A stretch of DNA of 64,000 nucleotides, taken from NCBI GenBank assembly GCA_035501935.1, contig DATJVC010000010.1:1-64000 (forward strand), in the 5' to 3' direction. Position 1 is the stretch's first letter. Each line of letters begins with the position of its first letter. A program made the position numbers and the translations under genes. Shown here piece after piece: positions 18,555 to 28,182 of the stretch. Under the pieces are notes generated by a model that worked only from the letters and a program-made list of their open reading frames with translations, ran no database searches and was not told where the DNA came from. The DNA comes from Gammaproteobacteria bacterium. Lineage in GTDB: Bacteria; Pseudomonadota; Gammaproteobacteria; JAJPIJ01.

Positions 18555-20996
18555 TTGAACATCGCGCAACCCAAGCAAAGCGAGACCCTGCTGACCGGCC
18601 AGAAGCGGGTGCTCGAAATGATCGCCGAGGGCCGGCCGCTCGGCGAAACACTCGATGCGCTGCTTCGCGTCATCGAAGCAGAGTCTCCAGGAATGCCCTG
18701 TTCCATTCTGCTGCTCGATGATGACGGCGTGCACGTGCGACACGGGGCAGCGCCGAGTCTTCCGGAAGGTTATATACACGCAATCGACGGTTCAGCCATC
18801 GGCCCACGCGCCGGTTCGTGCGGCACGGCGGCGTTCCGGCGCGAACAAGTCATCGTCGAAGACATCATGACCGATCCGCTGTGGGAGGATTACCGTGATC
18901 TTGCGGCGAAGCACGGGCTGCGCGCCTGCTGGTCCACACCCATCTTCGATGCGCAGCGGCGGGTGCTCGGCACTTTCGCCTTTTACTTCCATTCGCCCGC
19001 CCGGCCAACGCAGCATCACATGCAACTGATCGAAACGGCCACGCATATCGCCGCCATCGCCATCGGCACCCAGCGCAAGGAGGAAGCGCTACGCCAGAGT
19101 GAAAAATTATTTCGTTCCGCCATGGAATATTCAGCGATCGGAATGGCGCTGGTTGCGCCTGACGGAAAGTGGCTGGAAGTCAATCGCGCTGTATGCCAGA
19201 TAACCGGCTATTCCCGGGAAGAATTGCTGGCCATTAATTTTCAAATCATCACCCATCCTGAAGATCTCGATACCGAAATATCCCAGATGCATCGGATGTT
19301 GAGAGGAGAAACTGTTACCAACCAGATGGAAAAACGTTATATCCACAAAGATGGTCACATCGTGTGGATTCTGCTCACCGTTGCACTGGTGCGCGATAAC
19401 CTGGAAAAACCACTTTATTTTATTGCACAAATCCAGGATATCACCGGGCGCAAGCAGGCGGAGAAGACCCTGCAGGAGAATGAGCGTAAATACCGCGAAC
19501 TGGTTGAAAACGCCAACAGCATCATCATGCGGTGGAGATGCAACGGACACATCACATTCATCAATGAATTCGGCCAGAAATTCTTCGGCTACGCCGAAGA
19601 TGAGCTGGTCGGGCGCCACGTAGTAGGCACCATCGTCCCGGAGACGGAGTCCACCGGCCGCGACCTGCGTCCACTGATGCGCGAGATATGCCGCAACCCC
19701 AAGGAATTCGAAAGCAACGTCAACGAGAACGTGCGCCGCTCCGGCGAGCGGGTATGGATCGCCTGGACCAATAAAATCGTCTTCGATGATACCGGGCAGG
19801 TGAAGGAAATATTAAGCATCGGTTCGGACATCACCGAGAAAAAACTGGCCAATGAGAAACTCGCCGGGACCGAGGCGCGCTTCCGTCATCTGCTCAATTC
19901 CAGCCCCAGCGCAATCTACGCAACCACACTGGAATCCAGAAAATGCACCTACATCAGCGAAACCATCATCCGCCTGACGGGGCATGAGCCGCAGGCGGTG
20001 CTGGATGATCCCAAGTTCTGGTTCGACAATGTGCAGCCGGATGATTTTCAGCGCATTAAATCCGAACTGGAACGTCATATAAAAGAGGGGGGCGGACAAC
20101 TTGAATACCGTTTCCGCAAGAAAAATGGTGAATATATCTGGGTCAGGGACAGTTTCCGTGTCATATGGGACGCAAACAAGGTGCCTTTCGAGGTGGTGGG
20201 CTCATGGACCGACATCACGGCCTCGCGGCAAGTCGAGGAACAACTGGTGCAGTCGCAGAAGATGGAAGCCGTCGGCCAGATGACCGGCGGCATTGCGCAC
20301 GATTTCAACAACCGGCTGACGGTGATCATGGGCAACCTGGAACTCCTGCAACGCCGGCTGGGAAACGATCAGGCGGCCGCAAATCAGCTTAAGTCGATAC
20401 TGTCCGCCGCGGAAGGCGCGGCCGACCTTACGCGTCAACTTCTGGCCTTCTCCCGCCGCCAAGCTATGGAGACGACCGTGGTCAATGTCAACGAACTGGT
20501 CGTGAACTTGCGCGACATGCTGCAGCGGACGCTGGGAGAGATGGTGAAGGTTGAGGTGCATCCGGGCCCGGACCTGTGGTCGGTCAGGACTGATCGCAGC
20601 CTGCTTGAAAATGTGCTGATCAATCTCGGTGTAAATGCCCGCGACGCCATGCCCAAAGGTGGCAAATTGATTATTGAGACCGCCAACACGGCGTTGAAAG
20701 ACACCTATTCACTTATCCACGGCAAGGAAATCAGCGGCGATTTCATCCTGCTTACCGTCAGCGACACCGGGACGGGCATGACTGAGGAGGTCAAACAGCG
20801 CATTTTCGAGCCATTCTTCACCACCAAGGCAAAAGGCAAGGGCACGGGATTGGGCATGAGCATGGTCTATGGTTTTGTGAAGCAGTCAGGAGGTCACATT
20901 GATATCCACACCGAGCTGGGGCATGGCACCAGCTTCAAGATTTATCTGCCCAAGGATAGCTCTGCGGAAAACACCATGTCCATTATCGAGAGATGA
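18555..20996 (+). CDS. GAF-PAS-PAS-PAS sensor histidine kinase
   Basis: An 813-residue cytosolic kinase without membrane segments. Domains in order: GAF (about 15-170, with [18 protein letters not shown]), three PAS domains (about 185-310, 310-435 and 435-565), HisKA with His582 in [12 protein letters not shown], and HATPase with NARDAMP, DTGTGM and GTGLGMSM. It has no receiver of its own and no response regulator beside it, so its partner is unknown. The C-terminal half is strikingly similar to that of the 1844-residue kinase at 55100-60634. The start is a TTG with weak ribosome-binding signal, so the exact N terminus is uncertain. Confidence 0.85.
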   Translation: MNIAQPKQSETLLTGQKRVLEMIAEGRPLGETLDALLRVIEAESPGMPCSILLLDDDGVHVRHGAAPSLPEGYIHAIDGSAIGPRAGSCGTAAFRREQVIVEDIMTDPLWEDYRDLAAKHGLRACWSTPIFDAQRRVLGTFAFYFHSPARPTQHHMQLIETATHIAAIAIGTQRKEEALRQSEKLFRSAMEYSAIGMALVAPDGKWLEVNRAVCQITGYSREELLAINFQIITHPEDLDTEISQMHRMLRGETVTNQMEKRYIHKDGHIVWILLTVALVRDNLEKPLYFIAQIQDITGRKQAEKTLQENERKYRELVENANSIIMRWRCNGHITFINEFGQKFFGYAEDELVGRHVVGTIVPETESTGRDLRPLMREICRNPKEFESNVNENVRRSGERVWIAWTNKIVFDDTGQVKEILSIGSDITEKKLANEKLAGTEARFRHLLNSSPSAIYATTLESRKCTYISETIIRLTGHEPQAVLDDPKFWFDNVQPDDFQRIKSELERHIKEGGGQLEYRFRKKNGEYIWVRDSFRVIWDANKVPFEVVGSWTDITASRQVEEQLVQSQKMEAVGQMTGGIAHDFNNRLTVIMGNLELLQRRLGNDQAAANQLKSILSAAEGAADLTRQLLAFSRRQAMETTVVNVNELVVNLRDMLQRTLGEMVKVEVHPGPDLWSVRTDRSLLENVLINLGVNARDAMPKGGKLIIETANTALKDTYSLIHGKEISGDFILLTVSDTGTGMTEEVKQRIFEPFFTTKAKGKGTGLGMSMVYGFVKQSGGHIDIHTELGHGTSFKIYLPKDSSAENTMSIIER

Positions 20997-21312
20997 CGAA
21001 TATCGAGAACAATTGAGAACATGCTGCGATTTTTTTAATCTCAATGCGGCAAACCCCTCAAAGAGTTCTCGCTCCTTCAATCAACACGCCGGTTTGGCCG
21101 CGGTGAAATCAGAGGTTGAAATAGTCGGCGTACCCGGCTAGATTCGGGGTTCTGACCCTGTGGTTCGTAACAAATAGTCGTTAAAAAACTTCAAGAAGTA
21201 TTGTTGTCAGAGCGGTCCGGTCAGCAATAACTGTTTAACACAGCGTGTTTTTTTCTCCATTGCCACCGGCGTTCCGCTTCCGAATGGATAACGCACGTAT
21301 GAGACTCGATCA
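20997..21312. other. 316-bp intergenic region, no gene seen
   Basis: It separates the histidine kinase from the trehalose cluster. I see no convincing ORF, RNA gene, terminator or operator in it; a promoter for otsB is presumably here. Confidence 0.4.
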
Positions 21313-22152
21313 ATGCGAAACCCAGAGGTGTTATCCGCGATGATTGAAGAATCCGGCCATACCGGCAGGCGCAGGCTCGACGCCTTCTTCGAGGCGCTGC
21401 GCGAGGCGCCGAGGCGCGTACTCATGCTGGATTATGACGGCACCCTGGCGCCCTTCCGGCTGGAGCCGCACAAGGCGTTGCCCTATCCGGGTGTGTGCGA
21501 ACTGCTTGATCGGGTCATTGCGGACAGTGGCACGCGGCTGGCGATCATCAGCGGCCGGTGGATTCGCGATCTGATTCCGATGCTGGAGCTGAAACGCAGA
21601 CCCGAATTGTGGGGCACGCATGGGCGCGAAAGATTGTGGCCGGACGGGCGGTACGAATTCGCGGAAATACCGCGTGAATCCCACCTCGCGCTGCTGGAGG
21701 CGGACGCGTGGGAGACGCAGGTCAGGCTGTTGGGCGGGCGCGTGGAGCGTAAGCCCGCCAGCCTCGCCATTCACTGGCGGGGCATCTCCGCCGCGCGGGT
21801 AGATCAGATTCGCGATCACGTCCTGGAGATGTGGGAGAAAATCGAACCGCGGGGCGACCTCGACCTTCGCAGTTTCGACGGCGGGATGGAACTCGTGGTA
21901 CGCGGCTGCTCCAAGGCCACGGCGGTGAACACGATACTTTCGGAGTCCGGGCCCGGCACGGTGGCGGCGTATCTGGGCGACGATCTGACCGACGAGGACG
22001 CCCTCACGGCCTTGCAGGGGCGCGGTCTTGGCGTGCTGGTGTCCGATGCCCCACACCGCACGGCCGCGGATGTTTGGCTCCGCCCTCCGCAAGGGGTGCG
22101 CGCCTTTCTCGCACAGTGGGTGCAAATCTGCGGCGGCGCGGAAAAATCATAG
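21313..22152 (+). CDS. otsB: trehalose-6-phosphate phosphatase
   Basis: A 279-residue HAD-superfamily phosphatase. Motif I is LMLDYDGTLAPF (residues about 37-48, nucleophile Asp then the acid/base Asp), motif II is in LAIISGR, and the metal-binding motif IV is YLGDDLTDEDAL. The GTHGRERLWPDGRYE segment is typical of OtsB. It converts trehalose-6-phosphate to trehalose in the cytosol. It is the first gene of a cluster with a GH15 enzyme and a trehalose-6-phosphate synthase, so trehalose is probably made as a compatible solute. Confidence 0.93.
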   Translation: MRNPEVLSAMIEESGHTGRRRLDAFFEALREAPRRVLMLDYDGTLAPFRLEPHKALPYPGVCELLDRVIADSGTRLAIISGRWIRDLIPMLELKRRPELWGTHGRERLWPDGRYEFAEIPRESHLALLEADAWETQVRLLGGRVERKPASLAIHWRGISAARVDQIRDHVLEMWEKIEPRGDLDLRSFDGGMELVVRGCSKATAVNTILSESGPGTVAAYLGDDLTDEDALTALQGRGLGVLVSDAPHRTAADVWLRPPQGVRAFLAQWVQICGGAEKS

Positions 22153-22180
22153 CCGCCGCGCAACGGACTAGCGGAATGAT

Positions 22181-23965
22181 ATGGAACAACTGAAGCTCGG
22201 CCTGATCGGCAACTGCAACATCTCCGCGCTGGTTGATTCACAGGCGCGGATTGTGTGGTCCTGCATGCCCCGTTTCGATGGCGATCCGGTGTTTTGCGCC
22301 CTGCTTCGCAAAAACGCGCGGGAGAATCACGGGGCGTTTGCCATCGATCTGCAAAACATCGCCCGCACCGAGCAACGCTACCTGCGCAACACCGCCATTC
22401 TCGTCACCACGATGTACGATGATCGGGGCGGCATCGTCGAGGTCACCGATTTCGCGCCGCGATTCCGGGATCTCGGGCGCATGTACCGCCCCATGATGCT
22501 GGTACGGCGGATCCGGCGCCTCGCCGGCAGCCCAATGGTTACGGTGCGGCTGGCGCCGACCTTTGATTACGGCGCAAGCAAACCCACGCTCACCTTCGGC
22601 AGCCACCACATCCGCTACATCGCGCCCGAACTGGTCCTGAGGCTGACCACCGACCAGTCCATCACCACCATCCTGGAACAGAGATCATTCCTCGTCGACC
22701 GGGACGTGACGCTCATACTCGGGCCGGATGAATCGGTGCCGGACACGGTCGGCGAATTGGGCCTGCGGTGGTTCGGCGAGACCCGCAGCTACTGGCAGGA
22801 GTGGGTGCGCTTTCTGGGCATTCCCTTCGAGTGGCAGGAAGCGGTGATTCGCGCCGCGATCACCCTGAAGCTCAGCGCCTTCGACGATACCGGCGCCATC
22901 GTCGCGGCCATGACCACCTCCCTGCCCGAGGCGCCCGACAGCGGGCGCAATTGGGATTACCGTTATTGCTGGTTGCGCGACAGCTATTTCTCCGTTTGTG
23001 CGCTGAATCGGCTGGGCGCCACACGCTCGATGGAGCGCTACCTGCATTACATAATCAACGTTGCCGCGAACGCCGAGGAAGGGCGGCTGCAGCCGGTGTA
23101 CAGAATCAGCGGCCGGCCCGACATGGATGAAACCGTCGTTTCAGCCCTGGAGGGATTTGGCGGCATGGGACCGGTGCGGATCGGCAATGCCGCCTATCGG
23201 CAATTGCAGAATGACGTCTACGGTTCGGTCGTCCTGGCCGCGACCCACACCTTCTTCGACCACAGGCTGGATCGGCCGGGCGACGAGGCGTTGTTCACGC
23301 GTCTGGAGACGCAGGGCGAAATGGCGCGCCGCGTTTTCGAACAGCCGGATGCGGGCATCTGGGAATTGCGCAACGAAGCGCGGATACACACCTTCTCCAG
23401 CGTCATGTGCTGGGTCGCCTGCGACCGGCTGGCGAAGATAGCGCGGCATCTCCGGCTCGACAATCGCGCCGCCTACTGGCAGGGGCACGCCGATGCCATG
23501 CACACGGTGATCTGCAATCGCGCCTGGGACACGAATCAGAACGCCTTCGTCGAAAGCTTCGGCGGGCACGAACTCGACGCCAGCCTGCTGCTGCTCTATG
23601 AACTGGGATTCCTGGCCGCGGATGATCCCCGATTTGCGTCCACGGTGAATGCCGTTGAGCACAATCTCAAAAAAGGCGATTTCATCTTCCGCTACACACA
23701 GAAGGATGATTTCGGCAAACCGGAGACGGCCTTCACCGTCTGCACCTTCTGGTACATCGACGCGCTGGCCGCGCTGGGCCGCAGGGAGGAAGCCCGTGCG
23801 TTGTTCGAGACGCTGCTCGCCATTCGCAATCCCCTCGGTCTGTTGTCGGAGGACGTCCATCCCGTGACCCGTGGTTTGTGGGGGAATTTCCCGCAGACCT
23901 ACAGCATGGTCGGCCTGATCAACTCGGCAATCCGCCTCAGCCGGAGTTGGGAGGAGGCCACGTGA
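22181..23965 (+). CDS. glycoside hydrolase family 15 protein (glucoamylase/trehalase-like)
   Basis: A 594-residue GH15 enzyme. The N-terminal beta domain begins LGLIGNCNISALVDSQARIVW, and the catalytic (alpha/alpha) barrel contains NWDYRYCWLRDS, the family hallmark around the first catalytic region, and AFTVCTFWYIDAL near the second. GH15 members act on starch-type glucans or, in some lineages, on trehalose. The position between otsB and otsA suggests a link to trehalose turnover, but the substrate is not determined. It lacks a signal peptide. Its stop overlaps the start of otsA (TGATG). Confidence 0.88.
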   Translation: MEQLKLGLIGNCNISALVDSQARIVWSCMPRFDGDPVFCALLRKNARENHGAFAIDLQNIARTEQRYLRNTAILVTTMYDDRGGIVEVTDFAPRFRDLGRMYRPMMLVRRIRRLAGSPMVTVRLAPTFDYGASKPTLTFGSHHIRYIAPELVLRLTTDQSITTILEQRSFLVDRDVTLILGPDESVPDTVGELGLRWFGETRSYWQEWVRFLGIPFEWQEAVIRAAITLKLSAFDDTGAIVAAMTTSLPEAPDSGRNWDYRYCWLRDSYFSVCALNRLGATRSMERYLHYIINVAANAEEGRLQPVYRISGRPDMDETVVSALEGFGGMGPVRIGNAAYRQLQNDVYGSVVLAATHTFFDHRLDRPGDEALFTRLETQGEMARRVFEQPDAGIWELRNEARIHTFSSVMCWVACDRLAKIARHLRLDNRAAYWQGHADAMHTVICNRAWDTNQNAFVESFGGHELDASLLLLYELGFLAADDPRFASTVNAVEHNLKKGDFIFRYTQKDDFGKPETAFTVCTFWYIDALAALGRREEARALFETLLAIRNPLGLLSEDVHPVTRGLWGNFPQTYSMVGLINSAIRLSRSWEEAT

Positions 23966-26244
23966 TGAAGCCGATATCACGCCTGTCAAAATCGTTGCGC
24001 ATTGGCGTCCTGATCGCTGGCGTCGTCTGCCTGGCGACCGGCCTCCTGGCCTGGAACCAGGTGCAGCGCGAACGCGACATCGACCTCTATGACGTCGACA
24101 AGCGGGCGCATGCGTTGATCCACCAGCTTTCCTTCAACATGTTCGATGTCATGCAGAAGTCCAATGCGGAAATCGAGAAGTTGCTCGGCTCCCGCCTGGA
24201 GGGATATGGCCGCTTGATCGGGTTTGCCGTGTACCGGGGCAACGGCGAGTTTGTGACGTCGGCCAAGGCCGTGTCCGAATACAGCAAGTTGTTGCAGGGC
24301 ATCGTGCAGCGTGCCCTGCAGAGCGAATCCGAGGTCACTGAAATTTCACGAGCCAACGGGCCGCTGCTGCATATTCTCGCCAGCCCCATCAAAAGGAAGG
24401 ACGGATTGATTGTCGGCGTTATCGTCTCCATTCACGACATCGGCTACATCGATGAGCGCTCGAGCGCCCGCCTGATTCAATTCGGCTTCTGGATCCTGCT
24501 GGTCCTGCTGCTGGTGATGACGGTGGTGGTCGGCGCCATGTGGATTGCCTACGAACGCCCGCTGCACAATCTGGCGCAATGGATGCGGCGCCTGCGGCTG
24601 GAGAATGTTCCGGAAGCACCTCCGCGCGGCCTCTCCCATGAGTTGCTCGAAAGTGAAAGCGACCGGCTGGCGGCCACTTTCCGCGCGGCGCGTTCGACGG
24701 GGCGGGCGCGGTCGCGGGCGGAAGTTCGCGCCGACCGCGTATGGACCCGGGCCCGCCTTCGGGCCCACGCCATCGATTGCCTCGGCGAGAACCGCCAGCT
24801 TGTGGTCGTCAGCAATCGCGAGCCCTACATGCACCAGTTGGACGGCAACCAGCCGCGGATGATCATCCCGGCGGGCGGTCTGGTCACCGCCCTTGACCCG
24901 GTGCTGCGGGCCTGCGGCGGCCTGTGGGTGGCGCACGGCGGCGGCGACGCGGATCGACAGACCGCCGACAAGCACGGCCGGCTCACCGTGCCGCCGGATG
25001 ACGCGCGTTACACGCTGCGGCGGGTGTGGCTGTCGCGCGAGGAGGAACAGGGATATTACTACGGCTTTTCCAACGAGGGCCTGTGGCCACTGTGCCATCT
25101 TGCCCACGAGCGGCCGGTCTTCCGTGCCTCCGATTGGGAGCATTATGTGAAGGCCAACCAGCGTTTCGCCGCGGCTGTATTGCAGGAGATCGGCGATGGC
25201 GGGGCGGTGGTGCTGGTCCAGGATTACCAGCTGGCGTTGCTGCCGGGGATTCTCAAGGCCGCCCGTCCGGACCTGCGCGTCGGCCTCTTCTGGCACATCC
25301 CGTGGCCGAACCCCGAGGCGTTCCGCATCTGTCCGTGGCGATCTGAAATCCTGCAAGGCATGCTCGGGGCCGATCTGATCGGATTTCATCTTCAACAATA
25401 CTGCAACAATTTCCTCGACACCGTTGACCGTATGCTCGAGGCGCGGCTCGACTGGGACCATTTCGCCGTGGAATTGCGCGGGCACACCTCCCACGTGCGT
25501 CCATTCCCCATCAGCGTGCAGCGGTGGACCGAGCGCCGCGTCCCCGGCAACGATAAACTTTCACAGATGATCTCGGAACTCAAGCAGCAGAACAAGATCA
25601 ACGGCGAGCGAATCGCCGTGGGCGTGGATCGCCTCGATTACACCAAGGGCATACCGGAACGGTTCCGCGCCGTGGCGAGATTCCTGGAAAAATATCCGCA
25701 GCATCGTGAGCGATTCACCTTCGTGCAACTCGGTGCGCCCAGCCGCACGCATATCCGCCGTTACCGCGAACACCTCGCCGGACTCGAGGCACTGGCCGAC
25801 GAGATCAACTGGAAGTACCAAACCGACACATGGAAGCCCATACATTTCCTGATCGGCCACCACGATGCGGCGACGGTGTACGCCTTCATGCGCATGGCCT
25901 CGATCTGCATCGTCAGCTCCCTGCATGACGGCATGAATCTGGTGGCCAAGGAATATGTGGTCGCCAAGGATGACAACGACGGCGCGCTGATTCTGTCGGA
26001 ATTCGCCGGCGCCGCCCGGGAGCTGTCGGACGCACAGATTATCAATCCCTACGATATCGAGCAGTTTGCCGATGCGATCCGCGATGCCATCGAGATGGAT
26101 CCCGCGGAACGGCGCACGCGGATGGAGCGGATGCGCCGCGTGGTGGACGAGCACAACGTCTACCGCTGGGCCGCCGGCTTTCTCACCGAACTTGCCGCCA
26201 CCCGGACCGCGACCGCCACACCGGCCGCGGCGGCGGTGACTTAA
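23965..26244 (+). CDS. otsA: trehalose-6-phosphate synthase (GT20) fused to an N-terminal two-helix membrane sensor-like module
   Basis: A 759-residue fusion, against about 470 for ordinary OtsA. TM1 (about 11-31) and TM2 (about 170-194) bracket a periplasmic domain of about 135 residues, followed by a short HAMP-like linker. GT20 starts near residue 276 with VVVSNREPY. Catalytic features are present: GGLVTAL, the LFWHIPWP histidine, GVDRLDYTKGIPERF (Arg and Lys) and HDGMNLVAKE. The usual HDYH is QDYQ, keeping only the Asp. Start ATG 23965 has GGGAGGAGG upstream and overlaps the GH15 stop. A glucosylglycerol-phosphate synthase activity is an alternative, but the neighbouring otsB favours trehalose. 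Confidence 0.87.
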   Translation: MKPISRLSKSLRIGVLIAGVVCLATGLLAWNQVQRERDIDLYDVDKRAHALIHQLSFNMFDVMQKSNAEIEKLLGSRLEGYGRLIGFAVYRGNGEFVTSAKAVSEYSKLLQGIVQRALQSESEVTEISRANGPLLHILASPIKRKDGLIVGVIVSIHDIGYIDERSSARLIQFGFWILLVLLLVMTVVVGAMWIAYERPLHNLAQWMRRLRLENVPEAPPRGLSHELLESESDRLAATFRAARSTGRARSRAEVRADRVWTRARLRAHAIDCLGENRQLVVVSNREPYMHQLDGNQPRMIIPAGGLVTALDPVLRACGGLWVAHGGGDADRQTADKHGRLTVPPDDARYTLRRVWLSREEEQGYYYGFSNEGLWPLCHLAHERPVFRASDWEHYVKANQRFAAAVLQEIGDGGAVVLVQDYQLALLPGILKAARPDLRVGLFWHIPWPNPEAFRICPWRSEILQGMLGADLIGFHLQQYCNNFLDTVDRMLEARLDWDHFAVELRGHTSHVRPFPISVQRWTERRVPGNDKLSQMISELKQQNKINGERIAVGVDRLDYTKGIPERFRAVARFLEKYPQHRERFTFVQLGAPSRTHIRRYREHLAGLEALADEINWKYQTDTWKPIHFLIGHHDAATVYAFMRMASICIVSSLHDGMNLVAKEYVVAKDDNDGALILSEFAGAARELSDAQIINPYDIEQFADAIRDAIEMDPAERRTRMERMRRVVDEHNVYRWAAGFLTELAATRTATATPAAAAVT

Positions 26245-26250
26245 GGAGAC

Positions 26251-26270
26251 TTGCGAAGTAATTGCGAAGT
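26251..26270 (+). repeat. two direct repeats one helical turn apart upstream of nirK
   Basis: TTGCGAAGT occurs at 26251-26259 and again at 26262-26270, an 11-bp period, in the 204-bp gap before nirK. Such spacing is common for response-regulator half-sites, but the pair lies about 180 bp from the nirK start and could be chance. No FNR-type palindrome is present in this gap. Confidence 0.25.
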
Positions 26271-26448
26271 GGCCACCGTACAACCCCTACTGGCACAATG
26301 AAAATTCCGTGTTTCCCTGGTCTGGGCACCCTACTTGGTGTAGTTTAGAAACAGCGCGGATGGGTCCGGGGTGATTCCGTAAACCTTAAGGCGGAACAAT
26401 GGAGTCTTCTTATTGGAGCGGACTTTTGCAAGCCGGAGAGCACTGCTC

Positions 26449-27906
26449 ATGAAACGACTGATGCGCACTTCCTTCATTATTCTACTCCCGGTTTTGCTTT
26501 TTGCCGCCTATGCGCTTTGCAAATTAATGGCCCTGTCGGATCCATATGATGTCTCCCATATGGATCTGAAACCGGTTCCGGCCCAAATTTCCACGGCGCG
26601 TCATACCGGCCCCTACTCCTCCGGCAATGCGTTGAGCCTGACCGCCGTTCTCAAACCGCTCGATCCGTCACCGGTCAAAGAAATCCGCCTCGACACCGTA
26701 CATAAGGTTATAGAAATCGCACCTGGTGTGAAATTCAGCGCCTGGACCTTTGGCGGCCAAGTACCGGGACCCACCGTGCGCGTCAAAGTCGGCGACAGGA
26801 TCCGATTTTCCATGACCAACCGCAGCGATGAGGCGATGCCGGGTGTTAAACTCATGTCCGCACCGATGATGCATTCCATGGATTTTCATGCCGCCATGGT
26901 ATCCCCCCAGGACAAGTACCGCTCCATCGCCCCGGGCCAGACCATCAGCTTCGAATTTACACCCAACTACCCGGGCGTATTCATGTATCACTGCGGTACG
27001 CCGATGATATTGGAACATATAGCCTCGGGTATGTATGGCGCTGTTATTGTCGAACCGCGCGAGGGTTATCCCACCAAGGCGGACCGCGAGTACATGATTG
27101 TCCAAAGTGAGTTTTACACAAAACTCGACCCGGAAAAACGCGAGGTGGATGGCACGCCGCTCTACGTGCTTGACGGTGAACGGCTGCGCGCGGCAACGCC
27201 GACATACACGGTGTTCAACGGCGAGCACAACGGCATGGTAAGAAATCCGTTGACGGCCAAACCGGGCGAGCGGGTGCGTCTGTTCGTGCTCAACGTGGGC
27301 CCGAGTAAAACTTCGAGCTTTCACGTGGTTGGCACAATTTTAGACCGCGTGTGGATGGACGGTAATCCGGACAATCAGTTCCGCGGCATGCAGACCGTGC
27401 TGTTGGGCTCAAGCAGCAGCGCAATTGTCGAATTTGTCATTCCGGAGGCCGGCTCGTATATCATGGTGGACCATCATTTTGCGAATGCATCACAGGGCGC
27501 GATCGGACTGATCGATGCCACCGGCAAGGGCGCGCCGAGCGACCTCGAGCATCACAACATAGCGGCCAGCAACACACCCACTGACCCCATGGCCGTCAAG
27601 GGCAAACTGGCCTTTGAGAGCAAATGTCTCGCCTGCCATTCCATCGGCCAGGGGAGGAAACTCGGACCCGACCTTGCCGGGGTGACCAAACGCCGTTCCG
27701 ACGAATGGATTACAAAATGGTTGAAGTCGCCGGAGAATATGCTGCAGACGGATGCCGATGCGAAGGCCCTGCTGAAGGAAGCCAACAACATTCCAATGCC
27801 GAATCAGAACCTGTCAGTTGATGAGATCGAACAATTTATCAAATACTTCCACTGGATAGATGCGCGGCCGGCGGGCAGCGTGACGACACAGGAAGGAGGA
27901 CACTGA
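26449..27906 (+). CDS. nirK: copper-containing nitrite reductase with C-terminal cytochrome c domain
   Basis: A 485-residue, N-terminally anchored or exported protein (hydrophobic residues 7-25). Two cupredoxin domains carry the full NirK ligand set: His142, Cys182, His190 and Met195 for type 1 copper; His147, His181 and His342 for type 2 copper; Asp145 and His292 as the active-site pair. The SSFHVVGTILDRVW context is closer to AniA-type than to the classical Alcaligenes type. A fused cytochrome c follows (CLACH, Cys393/Cys396/His397), which should deliver electrons directly. It reduces nitrite to NO in the periplasm. ATG 26449 is chosen for its GGAGAG signal over an upstream TTG. Confidence 0.9.
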   Translation: MKRLMRTSFIILLPVLLFAAYALCKLMALSDPYDVSHMDLKPVPAQISTARHTGPYSSGNALSLTAVLKPLDPSPVKEIRLDTVHKVIEIAPGVKFSAWTFGGQVPGPTVRVKVGDRIRFSMTNRSDEAMPGVKLMSAPMMHSMDFHAAMVSPQDKYRSIAPGQTISFEFTPNYPGVFMYHCGTPMILEHIASGMYGAVIVEPREGYPTKADREYMIVQSEFYTKLDPEKREVDGTPLYVLDGERLRAATPTYTVFNGEHNGMVRNPLTAKPGERVRLFVLNVGPSKTSSFHVVGTILDRVWMDGNPDNQFRGMQTVLLGSSSSAIVEFVIPEAGSYIMVDHHFANASQGAIGLIDATGKGAPSDLEHHNIAASNTPTDPMAVKGKLAFESKCLACHSIGQGRKLGPDLAGVTKRRSDEWITKWLKSPENMLQTDADAKALLKEANNIPMPNQNLSVDEIEQFIKYFHWIDARPAGSVTTQEGGH

Positions 27907-27931
27907 CGTTTCCTGTCGAGGGATTTGATAA

Positions 27932-28008
27932 TGGCGCGCCCGGAGAGATTCGAACTCCCGACCCCCTGGTTCGTAGCCAGGTACTCTATCCAACTGAGCT
28001 ACGGGCGC
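27932..28008 (-). tRNA. tRNA-Arg (anticodon ACG)
   Basis: Minus-strand cloverleaf: acceptor GCGCCCG/CGGGCGC, anticodon stem CCTGG/CCAGG around CTACGAA, T-arm GGGAGTTCGAATCTC and an encoded CCA. Its 5' end is duplicated exactly upstream (28132-28152), with a hairpin element in between. Confidence 0.97.
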
Positions 28009-28152
28009 GTTTTTGCACTGGCAACTTCTGCGATCTCATCCCTCCCTGGAGCGGCGACCGGGCCTCGACTTCCATGTCTCGGCGCTCGGCGGGGCGGACA
28101 TTCACTGGATGTCCGCCGCTTGCCGCCCCGCCCAACTGAGCTACGGGCGCGT
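28009..28152 (-). repeat. tRNA-associated hairpin element, copy B, with duplicated tRNA-Arg 5' end
   Basis: Upstream of tRNA-Arg(ACG), in the same orientation as copy A. An exact 21-bp repeat (27990-28010 and 28132-28152) covering the tRNA 5' end flanks an insert of about 121 bp. The insert has a perfect 9-bp stem with the same TCACTGG loop at 28093-28117 and the 19-bp block 28075-28093 identical to copy A. Relative to copy A the stem has two changed pairs (A-T to G-C and C-G to G-C), both compensated. The tRNA promoter lies beyond the duplicated fragment, so the element is expected to be transcribed in the pre-tRNA leader. Confidence 0.8.
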
Positions 28153-28182
28153 GTCGCTATCGATGCAGCAAGGGCGGGCATT

